The notes under the pieces were generated by a model. It saw only the letters and a program-made list of their open reading frames with translations, had not been told where the DNA came from and searched no databases. From Deltaproteobacteria bacterium (GTDB lineage Bacteria; Desulfobacterota; Desulfuromonadia; Desulfuromonadales; JAAYDE01): a stretch of DNA of 62,135 nt. The translations under genes and the position numbers were made by a program. Position 1 is the stretch's first letter; each line of letters begins with the position of its first letter. The stretch covers positions 1 through 62,135 of the forward strand of contig JAFGRU010000121.1 in NCBI GenBank assembly GCA_016934985.1, read 5' to 3'. Of this stretch, positions 1 through 8,451 are shown piece by piece.

Positions 1-108
1 AACACCCGGCGCCCTCATTCCAGTCTGGACGACAAGACCCCGGATGAGGCATATTGGCAAAAACCCCGGCCCGGCTACGCCGGACCGTCTCACAGGCTGG
101 CGGCATAA
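1..108 (+). CDS. IS3-family transposase, C-terminal end (partial)
   Basis: An open frame runs from the window edge to a TAA at 106-108. It contains RPHSSLDDKTPDEAYW, the typical tail of the integrase-like OrfB of IS3-family elements, which lies just after the last catalytic Glu of the DDE domain. Only 35 residues are present because the rest lies upstream of the window, so the DDE residues cannot be inspected and activity cannot be judged. It is read on the strand opposite to the gene it has interrupted. Confidence 0.8.
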   Translation, partial: NTRRPHSSLDDKTPDEAYWQKPRPGYAGPSHRLAA

Positions 109-169
109 CCCTAAAGGCTTTCCACCTTAATTCCGCCGCCACCCTGTCCGAACAATGGAGCCAGCTCTA
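1..169 (+). mobile_element. Right end of an IS3-family insertion sequence
   Basis: The window opens inside an insertion sequence. The first 108 bases encode the end of an IS3-type transposase. The following non-coding stretch (about 109-169) holds a sequence near 144-169 that resembles the terminal repeat of IS3-family elements, reading on the minus strand as TGGCTCCATTGTTCGGACAG. Beyond about base 169 the minus strand resumes a binding-protein reading frame, so this is where the element ends. The left end lies outside the window, so target duplication and full length cannot be checked. The family call rests on the transposase tail and the end sequence; the exact boundary is accurate to a few bases only. 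Confidence 0.75.
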
Positions 170-726
170 TTCGCCCTAAAATCAATTTCCGCAGTTGTTG
201 CTCAATTAAGGATTTCCCCCCCCGCAATAACATCAAATTTGAAAAAAGAATAGTTATCCATGACAAATTTGGAATTTGCGGCCTGGGAAAATTGACCGAC
301 TACAAACCCTTTTACATCCTCGGCTGAATCGATTTTTATCAAGGGGTGGTCCTTTCGGACCAAAAAGTTTGGTTTGGCAAGATAAAAGGGTGTTTCAGGA
401 AAATAAAGATATTTTTCCCTATCGGCGGTAAAAGACATTATCGGGTCGCCATCAATCAACTCTCCTTTTTTCAGGTAACTGACCAGGCGGGCGTGAGGAA
501 GGGGGCCAACCCAGGTCACGTCGCAACCCATAGTTCTGGCAATTTTTTCAAAAAAGGTGATAGCGGCTCCGGCCGGGCGTCCTGTGGTTTTGGATTTATA
601 CATATGGGGACGAAGCTCGAAATATCCCATTCGGATATTGTCAGCCCAGCCTGGCTGGCCTGACAACAGACAAATAGCAACCATCAGCAAGTTGATCAAA
701 AAAGATTTTTTAATATGTTTCGTCAT
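170..726 (-). pseudogene. Periplasmic solute-binding protein (SBP family 3), disrupted
   Basis: The protein begins with a signal peptide (hydrophobic residues about 8-26, ending near GWA) and continues as a family 3 periplasmic binding domain of the amino-acid ABC transporter or sensor-input type (IRMGYFELRPHMY near the start). The frame stops after 174 residues, whereas the family usually has about 240-260. The stop follows a run of eight C on the plus strand (216-223). Shifting frame by one base there restores family-like sequence (EQQLRKLILGR) up to base 170, where the IS3-family end begins. The gene is therefore truncated by insertion and also appears frameshifted. No transporter permease is adjacent, so it may have been a stand-alone binding protein. 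A sequencing error in the C run cannot be excluded. Confidence 0.75.
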
Positions 727-853
727 CTGGGGATGGCAGTATTCATAAAAAGTTTTGGTAATTATAACAAAACTTTTTTGGGCGTTGTATTGAACGAAGA
801 GGGTAGGGCTTTAAAGGTAAAAGTATGATTCCCATCTTTTTATCCGGATAACC

Positions 854-1531
854 TCAAGGCCCGCGCTCAGCAAACCAGATTGTATGTATCTCGCCTTTAT
901 CACCGTGTGCCCTGACCGGCATCGGCTTTGCCTTGAAACCGACCTTTCGCAGATATCCTGTAAAGTTGTTGTCAGGGCAGGCTGACCACACCGCCAGAAT
1001 ACCTTCCGGCCGCAACGCCGCGTAAGACGCCGTCAAACCATCAATAGTGTATAACCAATTATTTTTTTTGCGGGTTAAACCTTCAGGGCCATTATCAACA
1101 TCCAGCAGGATTGCATCATAAGCCTTCCGTTCCGTTTTCAGAAGTTTGGCGACATCACCTTCGCGAAGCGTAACCCGCTCATCCCGCAGCGGATGCCCGG
1201 CATGCTCCCCAAGTGGTCCTTGGTTCCACCTCACCACCCCCGGGACCAGTTCGGCCACCACCACCTCCGCATTGGTACCCAGGACGCTTAGTGCCGCCGC
1301 CAGGGTGAAACCCATTCCCAGGCCGCCAATAAGTACACGAGGCCGGGCTCGTCCTGCGATCTTGCTGCATGCCAGTTCGCCCAGCGCGTCCTCGGAGCCG
1401 TGAGCCCGCGTACTCATCAAGACAGGGCCGCCGACAATGCTGATCGAGAATTCAGTATTGCGTTGGTGCAGTTGAAGCTCCCCGGCGTTACCGGGTATTT
1501 GTGTAGTATCGATCAGTTTCCAGGGAATCAT
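854..1531 (-). CDS. Spermidine synthase-like methyltransferase-fold protein
   Basis: A 225-residue protein with the Rossmann-type fold of spermidine synthases and methyltransferases. The nucleotide-binding glycine motif is VLIGGLGMGFTLAAAL (about residues 65-80) and an acidic segment DAILLDVDNGPEG (about 140-152) corresponds to the motif IV region. It is shorter than bona fide SpeE (about 280 residues) and lacks a clear N-terminal beta domain. Genes of this type are common and often annotated spermidine synthase without evidence. It stands alone, far from the polyamine genes at 49-54 kb, which use the carboxyspermidine route and do not need it. The substrate cannot be predicted. The ATG at 1531 has only a weak ribosome-binding site. 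Confidence 0.7.
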   Translation of the reverse strand: MIPWKLIDTTQIPGNAGELQLHQRNTEFSISIVGGPVLMSTRAHGSEDALGELACSKIAGRARPRVLIGGLGMGFTLAAALSVLGTNAEVVVAELVPGVVRWNQGPLGEHAGHPLRDERVTLREGDVAKLLKTERKAYDAILLDVDNGPEGLTRKKNNWLYTIDGLTASYAALRPEGILAVWSACPDNNFTGYLRKVGFKAKPMPVRAHGDKGEIHTIWFAERGP

Positions 1532-1696
1532 CAGGTTGTTTTCCGGAGTTTTGAGATCAATTTAAATTTAAAGTGAATCTCGCAATTGCGATTTTGAAGC
1601 AACAATATACTTCGGAAAAATATTTTTAGGGATGTTTTTTTGGGCTCGCGGCAGGGTCGGCTTTGAAGGTAAAAAGTCTGAATCCCGCTTTCCGCT

Positions 1697-1960
1697 TCAT
1701 TCAAAAGACCAGCTGGTGGAAGTGCCCGGCCCTTTTTTTGCTAAAACCAAGTTGCCGTTCCTTAAAACCTTCCCAATAAGAAAGCGTATATGGGTTTTAA
1801 GACTGGCCAGATCAAAGGAGTACGGGCGGGGACAGCAGGGAATCCCCCTGTGGTTTTCGGTTAAGTCACCTTTTGGCCAGTGTTTTCTGATGCGCACCGC
1901 TCCTTTGAAGGAATTGAATCGCCTTTCGGTAAAAAGCTCTTGGGAGCAAAAAGTGTCAGA
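1697..1960 (-). pseudogene. Decayed C-terminal fragment of a UvrC-like (GIY-YIG) protein
   Basis: In the gap between two genes the minus strand encodes FKGAVRIRKHWPKGDLTE, followed soon after by CPRPYSFDLASLK and a short tail. Both pieces line up with the C-terminus of the intact exonuclease/GIY-YIG protein at 9495-10898 (FKGAVGIREKSPAGDRTE and CPSPLPFDLDSYK), in the same order, with about 20-25 residues missing between them. No good start codon or upstream domain remains. The likeliest reading is the relic of a duplicated or transferred gene with an internal deletion. The alignment was made by eye; a profile search would settle it. Confidence 0.5.
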
Positions 1961-2019
1961 ATTTTAATATTTTTTGTATAAAAAAAAGAATTGGCTGCCT
2001 GGAAAGGAGAAAGCCGACG

Positions 2020-4071
2020 ATGAAGGATGTTTTTAATCTGGCTAATTTGGCCAAAGTGATCAACGAAAAACCGCTTCCCGAGTATAAAACCATATCCCGG
2101 CAGCAGCTGATTGAAAAATTGAATTCACTGAATTCTAATGACGACAAGATCCTGGTCACCTTCCGGCATAGTCAAAATCCCCAAACCATGTCGATAAAAG
2201 CTTCCCCCGAGCTCTGCTCCGATGAAATCCTGCGCCTGAAATGGGACCCCATTCTGGATATGGCGCTTCAATTTAAAAACTATCATTTTGATCATTTTCT
2301 TTTGGACGACGGTCTAAAACTTTTCCTTGTGCAGGCGGAGGTCAAGAGTTGGGACAACGGTGGCCTGGTGCTTGGCCTTCCGGAAGTCTGCCAGCATATT
2401 CAGACCCGTCAGGGCCGCCGCCACCGCTGCAGCGGGGTGCGTGTGCGTTTTTTTCAGGAAAGCGCTCAATTCGAAGGTGCCCTTGAGGATTTCAGCCCTA
2501 ATTATTGCCGGGCCTCTTTTGAAATCAGTGCGGCGCATAAATCTTTTTGGGTGGACCCCGGTACCCCGGGTTACCTGATTCTTACCAGGGACAATGAGAC
2601 CCTTTTTTCCGGTGAATGTATGCTGGCGCGACAGGGGTATGGAGATCAAATCCGGGATTTTGTTTTCAGACTGTTAAGCCAAACTCTCTCACGCTCTCAG
2701 AAAAAAGATTTCAGTGGCGCCTATCAGGAATTGAAGCCGGCCCCGGAAATGATTTTCAATCATCCGTTGACCGGAGAGGAGATGACCCTCGGGATCACAA
2801 CCATCTCCACGTCGGGTTTCGTCGTGGAAGAGGAAGAAAAGGAAACGGTCCTCATTCCCGGGCTGATACTTCCTGCCGTCACCATGACCATTAGCGGCGG
2901 CGAAACTTTCCGGTGCCGAGCCCAGGTCGTCAGCCGCAACGTCATAAACGGAGAAGAATCAAACTTTGTCAGGCATGAGGTGGCGCTGCTCGATATGGAG
3001 AGCGCTGATCACGTCAAGCTTGAAAATATGCTTAATCAGGCTGGAGACAAGCCAATATATTGTTCCAGCCCTGTTGATTTTAACGCTCTGTGGAAATTTT
3101 TCTTCCAAGGAGGTTTTGTCTCCCTACCCCAATACAGCTCTTGTCCGGAAAAAAAGCTGGATTTTAAAAAGAACTACGAAAAGCTCTTTACCCGGCATCC
3201 GGAGATCGCGCGCCAATTTCTTTTCAAAAAAGACGATAGCATTGAGGGTCATATGTCGATGCTGCGCTTTTTCGAAAATGCCTGGCTGATCAATCATCAT
3301 ATGGCAAAAGGGGGGGAGGGCGATCGTGGCGGCGTTTCCATTTTATATCAGATGGCAGGTTTTATAAACGATTTCCTCAACCTTTCTTCCAGCCGTATGA
3401 ATTACCTGCTTTGCCGGTACAGTGCTGATGAGAAGCTTCCCACTGAGGTTTTCGGTGGAGTGGCAAGGCAGCTGAACAATCAGGAAAAATGCTCCCTGGA
3501 TAACTTTGGTTGTCTCTATTGCCGGCGAAAAGAAGGCGCTGCGGGGCCTGCGAATCCCGATTGGGAGCTCGTTCCCTGTAAGGAGCAGGATATTGTCAAC
3601 CTCAACTTTATGTATGAACAGGAGTCGGGGGGATTGCTCCTTCGCGCCATGGAACCATTAGGCTCCTCTGCCTCCCCGAACAGTGTCGAGGAAGAGTTCC
3701 GCAAGGGTGGTTTCCGCAAGGAAAGACACCTTTTTGCCCTGAAAAAAGGTGGTGGTCTGCTTGCGGTTTTGCTCCTTGATTTGTCGGAGATGGCCTTGAA
3801 TCCTTTCGATTTTACCCGCTGTCTGCATATTTTTGTTGTTAATCAGGCAGCGCTGGACAAAAAAACCTTAAGTGAAGCTATTTCCACGGTTATGGGACGT
3901 TTTGACCAAACCGAAATACCCGCGCTGTTTTTCCCCCTTTCGTATGCAGACAGTGCCTCGATCAAAATCCAGAAGGCCTGCACTTTGTGGATCATGAATC
4001 TCAGGTATGCGGAGGAATACTTCGGTTATATGAAGCGACTTTGCCAGGGTGCGCTCCCTCAGGAACCATAA
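2020..4071 (+). CDS. Large PilZ-like protein with unassigned C-terminal domain
   Basis: A 683-residue cytoplasmic protein without signal peptide or membrane segment, preceded by a good site (AAGGAGA, 11 bases before ATG). Residues about 125-225 look like a PilZ beta-barrel: an Arg-rich entry (RQGRRHRC) followed by GALEDFSPNYCRASFEI, where the usual D/N-x-S-x-x-G motif has lost its glycine. A second barrel-like stretch follows (about 235-335, TTISTSGFVV). The middle has four cysteines in a short span (about 487-505, CSLDNFGCLYC). The C-terminal 170 residues may be a GNAT-like fold, but no signature is clear. If it binds cyclic-di-GMP, it must do so through incomplete motifs. Function unknown; relation to PilZ is an inference from the motif pattern. 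Confidence 0.6.
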   Translation: MKDVFNLANLAKVINEKPLPEYKTISRQQLIEKLNSLNSNDDKILVTFRHSQNPQTMSIKASPELCSDEILRLKWDPILDMALQFKNYHFDHFLLDDGLKLFLVQAEVKSWDNGGLVLGLPEVCQHIQTRQGRRHRCSGVRVRFFQESAQFEGALEDFSPNYCRASFEISAAHKSFWVDPGTPGYLILTRDNETLFSGECMLARQGYGDQIRDFVFRLLSQTLSRSQKKDFSGAYQELKPAPEMIFNHPLTGEEMTLGITTISTSGFVVEEEEKETVLIPGLILPAVTMTISGGETFRCRAQVVSRNVINGEESNFVRHEVALLDMESADHVKLENMLNQAGDKPIYCSSPVDFNALWKFFFQGGFVSLPQYSSCPEKKLDFKKNYEKLFTRHPEIARQFLFKKDDSIEGHMSMLRFFENAWLINHHMAKGGEGDRGGVSILYQMAGFINDFLNLSSSRMNYLLCRYSADEKLPTEVFGGVARQLNNQEKCSLDNFGCLYCRRKEGAAGPANPDWELVPCKEQDIVNLNFMYEQESGGLLLRAMEPLGSSASPNSVEEEFRKGGFRKERHLFALKKGGGLLAVLLLDLSEMALNPFDFTRCLHIFVVNQAALDKKTLSEAISTVMGRFDQTEIPALFFPLSYADSASIKIQKACTLWIMNLRYAEEYFGYMKRLCQGALPQEP

Positions 4072-4101
4072 AGAATTAACCTTTCAGCCCACCATTCCAA
4101 A

Positions 4102-4140
4102 AAGAGAGGCCGGACAAAATGTCCGGCCTCTCTTGATTTT
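4102..4140. terminator. Bidirectional intrinsic terminator between the PilZ-like gene and putA
   Basis: A perfect 14-bp stem (4102-4115 with 4121-4134, five-base loop AAAAT) lies between the convergent genes ending at 4071 and 4179. It is followed by a T-rich stretch on the plus strand and, read on the minus strand, by a short T run after the stem. Confidence 0.85.
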
Positions 4141-4178
4141 TACTCACCTCTTTTTCATCCGCTCTGGTTGGCTGAAAT

Positions 4179-7163
4179 TTATTCCTGTTGTTCAGGAGCA
4201 AATCCCCTTCGCAAGGTATTTTCACAAATACTGCGGGTTTCAACGAAATTCAACAGATAATCCTCGCCACCGGCTTTGCCGCCCAACCCTGACATGCGGA
4301 AGCCGCCGAACGGCTGACGGCCCACCAGAGCTCCGGTTATGCCGCGATTGACGTAGAGGTTGCCGACCTGAAAATTTTTCCTGGCCAGGGCGATATGCAC
4401 GGGGCTGCGGGAGAAAACACCCCCGGTCAGGGCGAAGCGGGTGGCGTTTGCCATGTCAATAGCCTGTTCAAAATTTTCGGCTTTCATGACGGCCAGAACC
4501 GGTCCGAAAATTTCCTCATTGGCTATGCGGTGGTGAATCTGAACGTCGCCAAAAATGGTGACCGGCACATAAAAGCCATTGTCAGGTACCTCGCTTCTGA
4601 ACAGTACGTCGGCGTCCCGTTGGCCTTCCTCGATAAAAGCAAGAATAGTATCCCTTGCCCGCTGGTCAATGACAGGGCCAATCGTATTCCCGGGGTCTTC
4701 GGCGGGTCCGATTCTAAGGGACCGGACCGCTCCCAGCAGCCGGTCGACAAAGCGCGCGTAAACACTGGCCAGAACGATAACCCGCGAGCAGGCGGAGCAC
4801 TTCTGTCCCTGGAACCCGAAAGCGGACTGAATGACGGCAGGAACGGCTTCGTCGAGGTCGGCATCGTCATCAATGATAATCGCGTTTTTGCCGCCCATTT
4901 CAGCAACGACTTTTTTGATCTTTTCCTGCCCCGGCCTGACAATCCCGGCTTTTTCAATGATCTGAAGTCCCACATTGAGGGAACCGGTAAAAGCGATGAG
5001 GCAGACATCGGGATGTTCTACAAGGCTGTTGCCGACCACCTTGGGCGGACCGGAAACAAAATTCAGAACCCCGGGCGGAAGTCCTGCCTCCTGAAATATC
5101 CGGCTTAACAGGTAGCCGGTAACGGGAGAGCGTTCCGAAGGTTTGTAGATTACCGTATTGCCGGCAACGAGAGCCGCTGAAACCATGCCAGCACTGATGG
5201 CAAAGGGGAAATTCCAGGGCGCGATAACAGCTGCAACACCTTTGCCTGCGTGAAGGATTTGATTGGTTTCGCCGTAAAAGCTGCCCGTATCGGCGGGGGT
5301 GCCCAGTTCAATCGCTTTGCGGGCATAGTATTCGAGAAAATCTATGCCTTCGCAGACATCGGCGCAGGCCTGTTCCCATGGTTTTCCGACTTCGAAAACC
5401 TGCCAGGCGGCTAACTCGAAAAATTTTTCCCGGGCGATTGCGGCCGCTTTGCGCAATAACCCGGCCCGTTCTTCAACCGCGGTTCCCTGCCATTGGGGAA
5501 AAACCTTTTTGGCGGTAGCAACGGCATCGTTTGTTTCTTCAATCCCGGCCTGGCTGATCCGCCCGATCACACGTTCCGGACTGGCGGGGTCAATGGAGAA
5601 ATCGTGCGTCTCCATGAATATTTCCTGGCCGTTGACAACCAGCGGGATGTCTTTTCCCAGAGAGGTTCTAACGGTTTCCAGAGCCGTTTTCATGTGCTCC
5701 CGGTTATCCACCCGGGAAAAGTCGGGTACGGGATAGTTGCGGAAATCCTTCCCCGGTCTTTGCTGGCTCGGCGCGGGACTCCCGGACCCGGAGTGCTGCG
5801 GTTCCGGTTTTTCAGGTTTTTGAATCAAATCATCTATTTCAGCCTCTTCAGCAAAAAGATGCCGCAAAAAGGACTGATTGGCGGTATTTTCCAGAAGCCG
5901 GCGAACCAGATAGGCCATTCCTGGAACCATTTCACCGTAGGGGGAATACAACCGGACCCTTTGACCTTCCTTTAACAGCTCATCAGCAATGGGTTCAGCC
6001 ATTCCGTAGAGCAGTTGAAATTCAAAACGTTGGGCCGGGACAGTCAGCGTTTTCGCCATTTCCGAGACAAATGCCAGGGAGCGAATGTTGTGGGACGCAA
6101 AGCCCGAATAGCAGACGGGGTGATTTTCCAGCAGGAAAGAGGCATGGCGCTCGTAAGCGGCGTCGCTATCCTCTTTGGCAGTGTATACAGGGACAGGCCA
6201 GTTATTGCGCGCTGCCCTGGCAATCTCATAATCCCAGTAAGCGCCCTTGACGAGCCGGATTGCAATGCCGACCTTGTGGTCAGAGGCCCATTTTATCAAT
6301 CCGGAGAGATCCTCGTCGGTATCCTTGAGGTATGACTGAACCGCCATGCCGAGAAACGGGTAATCGGGGTATTGCAGACGAAGGCGCCGGTATAACTCAA
6401 AAGTCAAATCCTTTACCGCATAGGACTCCATATCAATACACATGAAGCCGCCAAGTTCCATGACTTTTTTGTAAACCGGCAAAAGCCTGTTTAAAATGCC
6501 TTCGATTGATCCCTCAGAGTCTTCAGGATGGATCTGGGAGTAAAAACCACTCGGTTTTACAGAAATATTTACTTTTGGGCTGCTTCCCCAATCGAGGCCG
6601 TTGGCATCGCTCCCTCCACCAAAGGGTTGCCATTTTCCGGCCTTTGTCTGGAGACCTTCGAGCAGGGACAGGTACCCCTGGAAAACAGCTTCCGCTTCCG
6701 TTTCGCTGACCACTGCTTCGCCGAGAAAATCGAGGGTGAACCCGAACCCCGCTTTTCTCAGTTCATTCAGCCGTGTCAGTGCTTCCTCACGGTTTTCCCC
6801 GATGATGAATTGCTGGGCAACGGCCCGGACGTTTCCGGCTATGGCCTTTTGCAGGAGATAGTTGCCCACCGTCCCACCATAACCGGCAACCTTGGCCCCT
6901 TTGCTGAAAAACTCCGGAATATCATTCCTGTCGGCAAAATATTCCCTTAAATGACGAACCAGTGACCGACGGTCCGAAAGAGTGGGGAATGCGTCGATGA
7001 ACCTGAAAAGGCGGGTTTTGAATTCCGGATTTTTCATACACCATGCAAGGGTTTTCCCGATCCAGTGTTTTTTATTGAAAATGCTGGATCGATCTTCCCG
7101 AATTGCTGAAAACATCGCTTCAGCCCGTTGAATTACCATGCTTTCAATGTCAGATTTTTCCAT
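4179..7163 (-). CDS. putA: Bifunctional proline dehydrogenase / glutamate semialdehyde dehydrogenase PutA
   Basis: A 994-residue two-domain enzyme that oxidises proline to glutamate: an FAD-dependent proline dehydrogenase (about 1-450) makes pyrroline-5-carboxylate and an NAD-dependent aldehyde dehydrogenase (about 490-985) finishes the reaction. The first domain shows VKGAYWDYEIARAARNNWPV and RLYSPYGEMVPGMAYLVRRL. The second shows APWNFPF, FTGSLNVG, EMGGKN and the nucleophile segment FGFQGQKCSACSR. The N-terminal DNA-binding ribbon-helix-helix of enteric PutA is absent, so this form is unlikely to repress its own gene. A Pro/Ser/Gly-rich linker separates the domains. The start follows GAGGTGTTTT. 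It is monocistronic, with terminators on both sides. Confidence 0.95.
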   Translation of the reverse strand: MEKSDIESMVIQRAEAMFSAIREDRSSIFNKKHWIGKTLAWCMKNPEFKTRLFRFIDAFPTLSDRRSLVRHLREYFADRNDIPEFFSKGAKVAGYGGTVGNYLLQKAIAGNVRAVAQQFIIGENREEALTRLNELRKAGFGFTLDFLGEAVVSETEAEAVFQGYLSLLEGLQTKAGKWQPFGGGSDANGLDWGSSPKVNISVKPSGFYSQIHPEDSEGSIEGILNRLLPVYKKVMELGGFMCIDMESYAVKDLTFELYRRLRLQYPDYPFLGMAVQSYLKDTDEDLSGLIKWASDHKVGIAIRLVKGAYWDYEIARAARNNWPVPVYTAKEDSDAAYERHASFLLENHPVCYSGFASHNIRSLAFVSEMAKTLTVPAQRFEFQLLYGMAEPIADELLKEGQRVRLYSPYGEMVPGMAYLVRRLLENTANQSFLRHLFAEEAEIDDLIQKPEKPEPQHSGSGSPAPSQQRPGKDFRNYPVPDFSRVDNREHMKTALETVRTSLGKDIPLVVNGQEIFMETHDFSIDPASPERVIGRISQAGIEETNDAVATAKKVFPQWQGTAVEERAGLLRKAAAIAREKFFELAAWQVFEVGKPWEQACADVCEGIDFLEYYARKAIELGTPADTGSFYGETNQILHAGKGVAAVIAPWNFPFAISAGMVSAALVAGNTVIYKPSERSPVTGYLLSRIFQEAGLPPGVLNFVSGPPKVVGNSLVEHPDVCLIAFTGSLNVGLQIIEKAGIVRPGQEKIKKVVAEMGGKNAIIIDDDADLDEAVPAVIQSAFGFQGQKCSACSRVIVLASVYARFVDRLLGAVRSLRIGPAEDPGNTIGPVIDQRARDTILAFIEEGQRDADVLFRSEVPDNGFYVPVTIFGDVQIHHRIANEEIFGPVLAVMKAENFEQAIDMANATRFALTGGVFSRSPVHIALARKNFQVGNLYVNRGITGALVGRQPFGGFRMSGLGGKAGGEDYLLNFVETRSICENTLRRGFAPEQQE

Positions 7164-7647
7164 AAAACACCTCGAAATTTTTGAAGGCCGGCGCTAAAAA
7201 GTAATTAGTTGCTTTCTTTAAAATTTAACAGGGTTTTGCGACTTTACAGGGAAAAACGACGGCAGGGTCACGGCTTGAAAGAATTGAAGTATGATCCTTT
7301 TTTCCGTGCCAGGCAAAATGAAAGGCCGGAAAAATTTCCCGGCCGTTTTTGTTTTTTACCTGGCGTTTTAAAATTCAATCTTTTTGCCTGGGGAGATAGC
7401 TATTTAAACAAATAAATTTGTTGTTTTGGTTAATCATTGTTTCTTGGTAAAAAAATGGGGAGGAACACTGATTTCCTCAGGATGATTGGAAGGAAAGTTT
7501 TTGCCACTTTGCGGCGTGGCGAAACATCTGCGGCAAAGCCGGCATTGTGGAACCAATGGAAGGCAAGGATGTTGCACCATTCGCGTCTTGGTTTAAGAAG
7601 TTAATTTTAAAATTTTTATTAAAGATTTATTTTTATGGGAGGCAAAC
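7164..7647. other. Intergenic region between putA and the YbjQ operon
   Basis: This 484-base stretch carries the divergent promoters of putA and the ybjQ operon plus an orphan terminator near 7324. A TGGC-N9-TGC pattern at 7517-7531 has the spacing of a sigma-54 promoter (GG, ten bases, GC) but matches the consensus only partly, so I do not annotate it as one. The open frame at 7209-7415 spans the terminator and has no believable protein features. Confidence 0.5.
7324..7356 (+). terminator. Orphan intrinsic terminator upstream of the YbjQ operon
   Basis: The stem GGCCGG/CCGGCC (7324-7329 with 7339-7344) is followed by GTTTTTGTTTTTT on the plus strand. No plus-strand gene precedes it for more than 3 kb, so it may end a short non-coding transcript starting just upstream of putA, or antisense transcription from the putA region. 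Confidence 0.7.
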
Positions 7648-7962
7648 ATGCTGATGACCAATATCGAAGAGATCCCCGGCAAGAAGATTGTCGAACACTA
7701 TGGGCTGGTGACCGGCAGCACAGTGCGGGCCAAACATGTGGGCCGGGATATCATGGCCGGGCTGAAAAATCTGGTCGGGGGTGAGCTTAAAGGTTACACG
7801 GAATTGCTGGAAGATGCCCGGCGCCAGGCCAGGGATCGGATGGTCGCCCAGGCCACGGAGTTGGGGGCCAATGCCATCGTCAATGTCCGGTTCAATACCT
7901 CTTCCATTGCCCAGGGTGCCAGTGAGCTATATGTCTATGGTACTGCCGTAAGAGTGGAATAG
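7648..7962 (+). CDS. YbjQ family (UPF0145) protein
   Basis: A 104-residue protein of the YbjQ/UPF0145 family, small proteins thought to form ring-shaped oligomers and sometimes called heavy-metal-binding without firm proof. Family features are the GLVTGSTVRAKHVGRD segment, the helix rich in Arg and Ala (LEDARRQARDRMVAQA) and ELGANAIVNVRFNTSS near the end. The start follows a strong GGGAGG site. It is the first gene of a three-gene operon with a second, membrane-anchored YbjQ protein nine bases on and an M48 protease, which suggests an envelope-related role. Biochemical function unknown. Confidence 0.9.
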   Translation: MLMTNIEEIPGKKIVEHYGLVTGSTVRAKHVGRDIMAGLKNLVGGELKGYTELLEDARRQARDRMVAQATELGANAIVNVRFNTSSIAQGASELYVYGTAVRVE

Positions 7963-7971
7963 GGATGCGGC

Positions 7972-8451
7972 ATGAATGATTTGCTGGCCATTGCCATCCA
8001 GGTGGGTGTGCCTCTGGTGCTTATCGTGGCAGCCCTTTTTATAGGCACCATGCTGGAGAGAAAGCACTACCGATCCATCGACGAACGTGAACAAACATAT
8101 GGCAGGATTGCGCTTTTAAACGGCAGGCACTATCCTCGCAACCCGGCTGTTGCAAAGTCCTGTTTTGTGAGCGGCTCTGTTGTCATCTCCTACGATTATT
8201 TCAAACGCTTTCTGGCCGGTCTGCGGATGTTTTTCGGCGGCGAGGTCCGGTCCTATGTGAGCCTGCTGGATCGCGGACGGCGTGAGGCGATTCTGCGCAT
8301 GAAGGAAAAATGTTCCGATGCGGATCTGATTGTCAACCTGCGCATCGAAACCAGCAGCATTTCCAAGGGCCGAAAGAAAAACAGCCCGGGAACTGTTGAG
8401 GTATTCGCTTACGGCACCGCACTTTGGTATTCGGCCTCTGGTGACGGATGA
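7972..8451 (+). CDS. Membrane-anchored YbjQ-like protein
   Basis: A 159-residue protein with one N-terminal membrane helix (about residues 5-26) followed by a YbjQ-like domain: SGSVVISYDYFKRFLAGL, LLDRGRREAILRMKEKC, then ADLIVNLRIETSSIS. It parallels its neighbour domain for domain but adds the anchor and about 35 extra residues between anchor and domain. The helix starts right at the N-terminus, so the domain may lie on either side of the membrane; I cannot decide. The stop codon overlaps the start of the downstream protease gene by four bases, so the two are probably translationally coupled. Confidence 0.8.
   Translation: MNDLLAIAIQVGVPLVLIVAALFIGTMLERKHYRSIDEREQTYGRIALLNGRHYPRNPAVAKSCFVSGSVVISYDYFKRFLAGLRMFFGGEVRSYVSLLDRGRREAILRMKEKCSDADLIVNLRIETSSISKGRKKNSPGTVEVFAYGTALWYSASGDG

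Noticed and set aside
4395..5975. Long plus-strand frames opposite putA
   Set aside because: They are antisense to a complete, motif-rich PutA and show no protein features or ribosome-binding sites.
7209..7415. 68-residue frame between putA and ybjQ
   Set aside because: It runs through an intrinsic terminator and has no ribosome-binding site or family-like sequence.
7517..7531. Possible sigma-54 promoter before the YbjQ operon
   Set aside because: Spacing is right but only TGGC and TGC match, which is expected by chance in this much sequence.
7470..7570. Possible cyclic-di-GMP (GEMM) riboswitch before ybjQ
   Set aside because: A GCAAAGCC string is present, but the tetraloop, receptor and second stem of the class are not.
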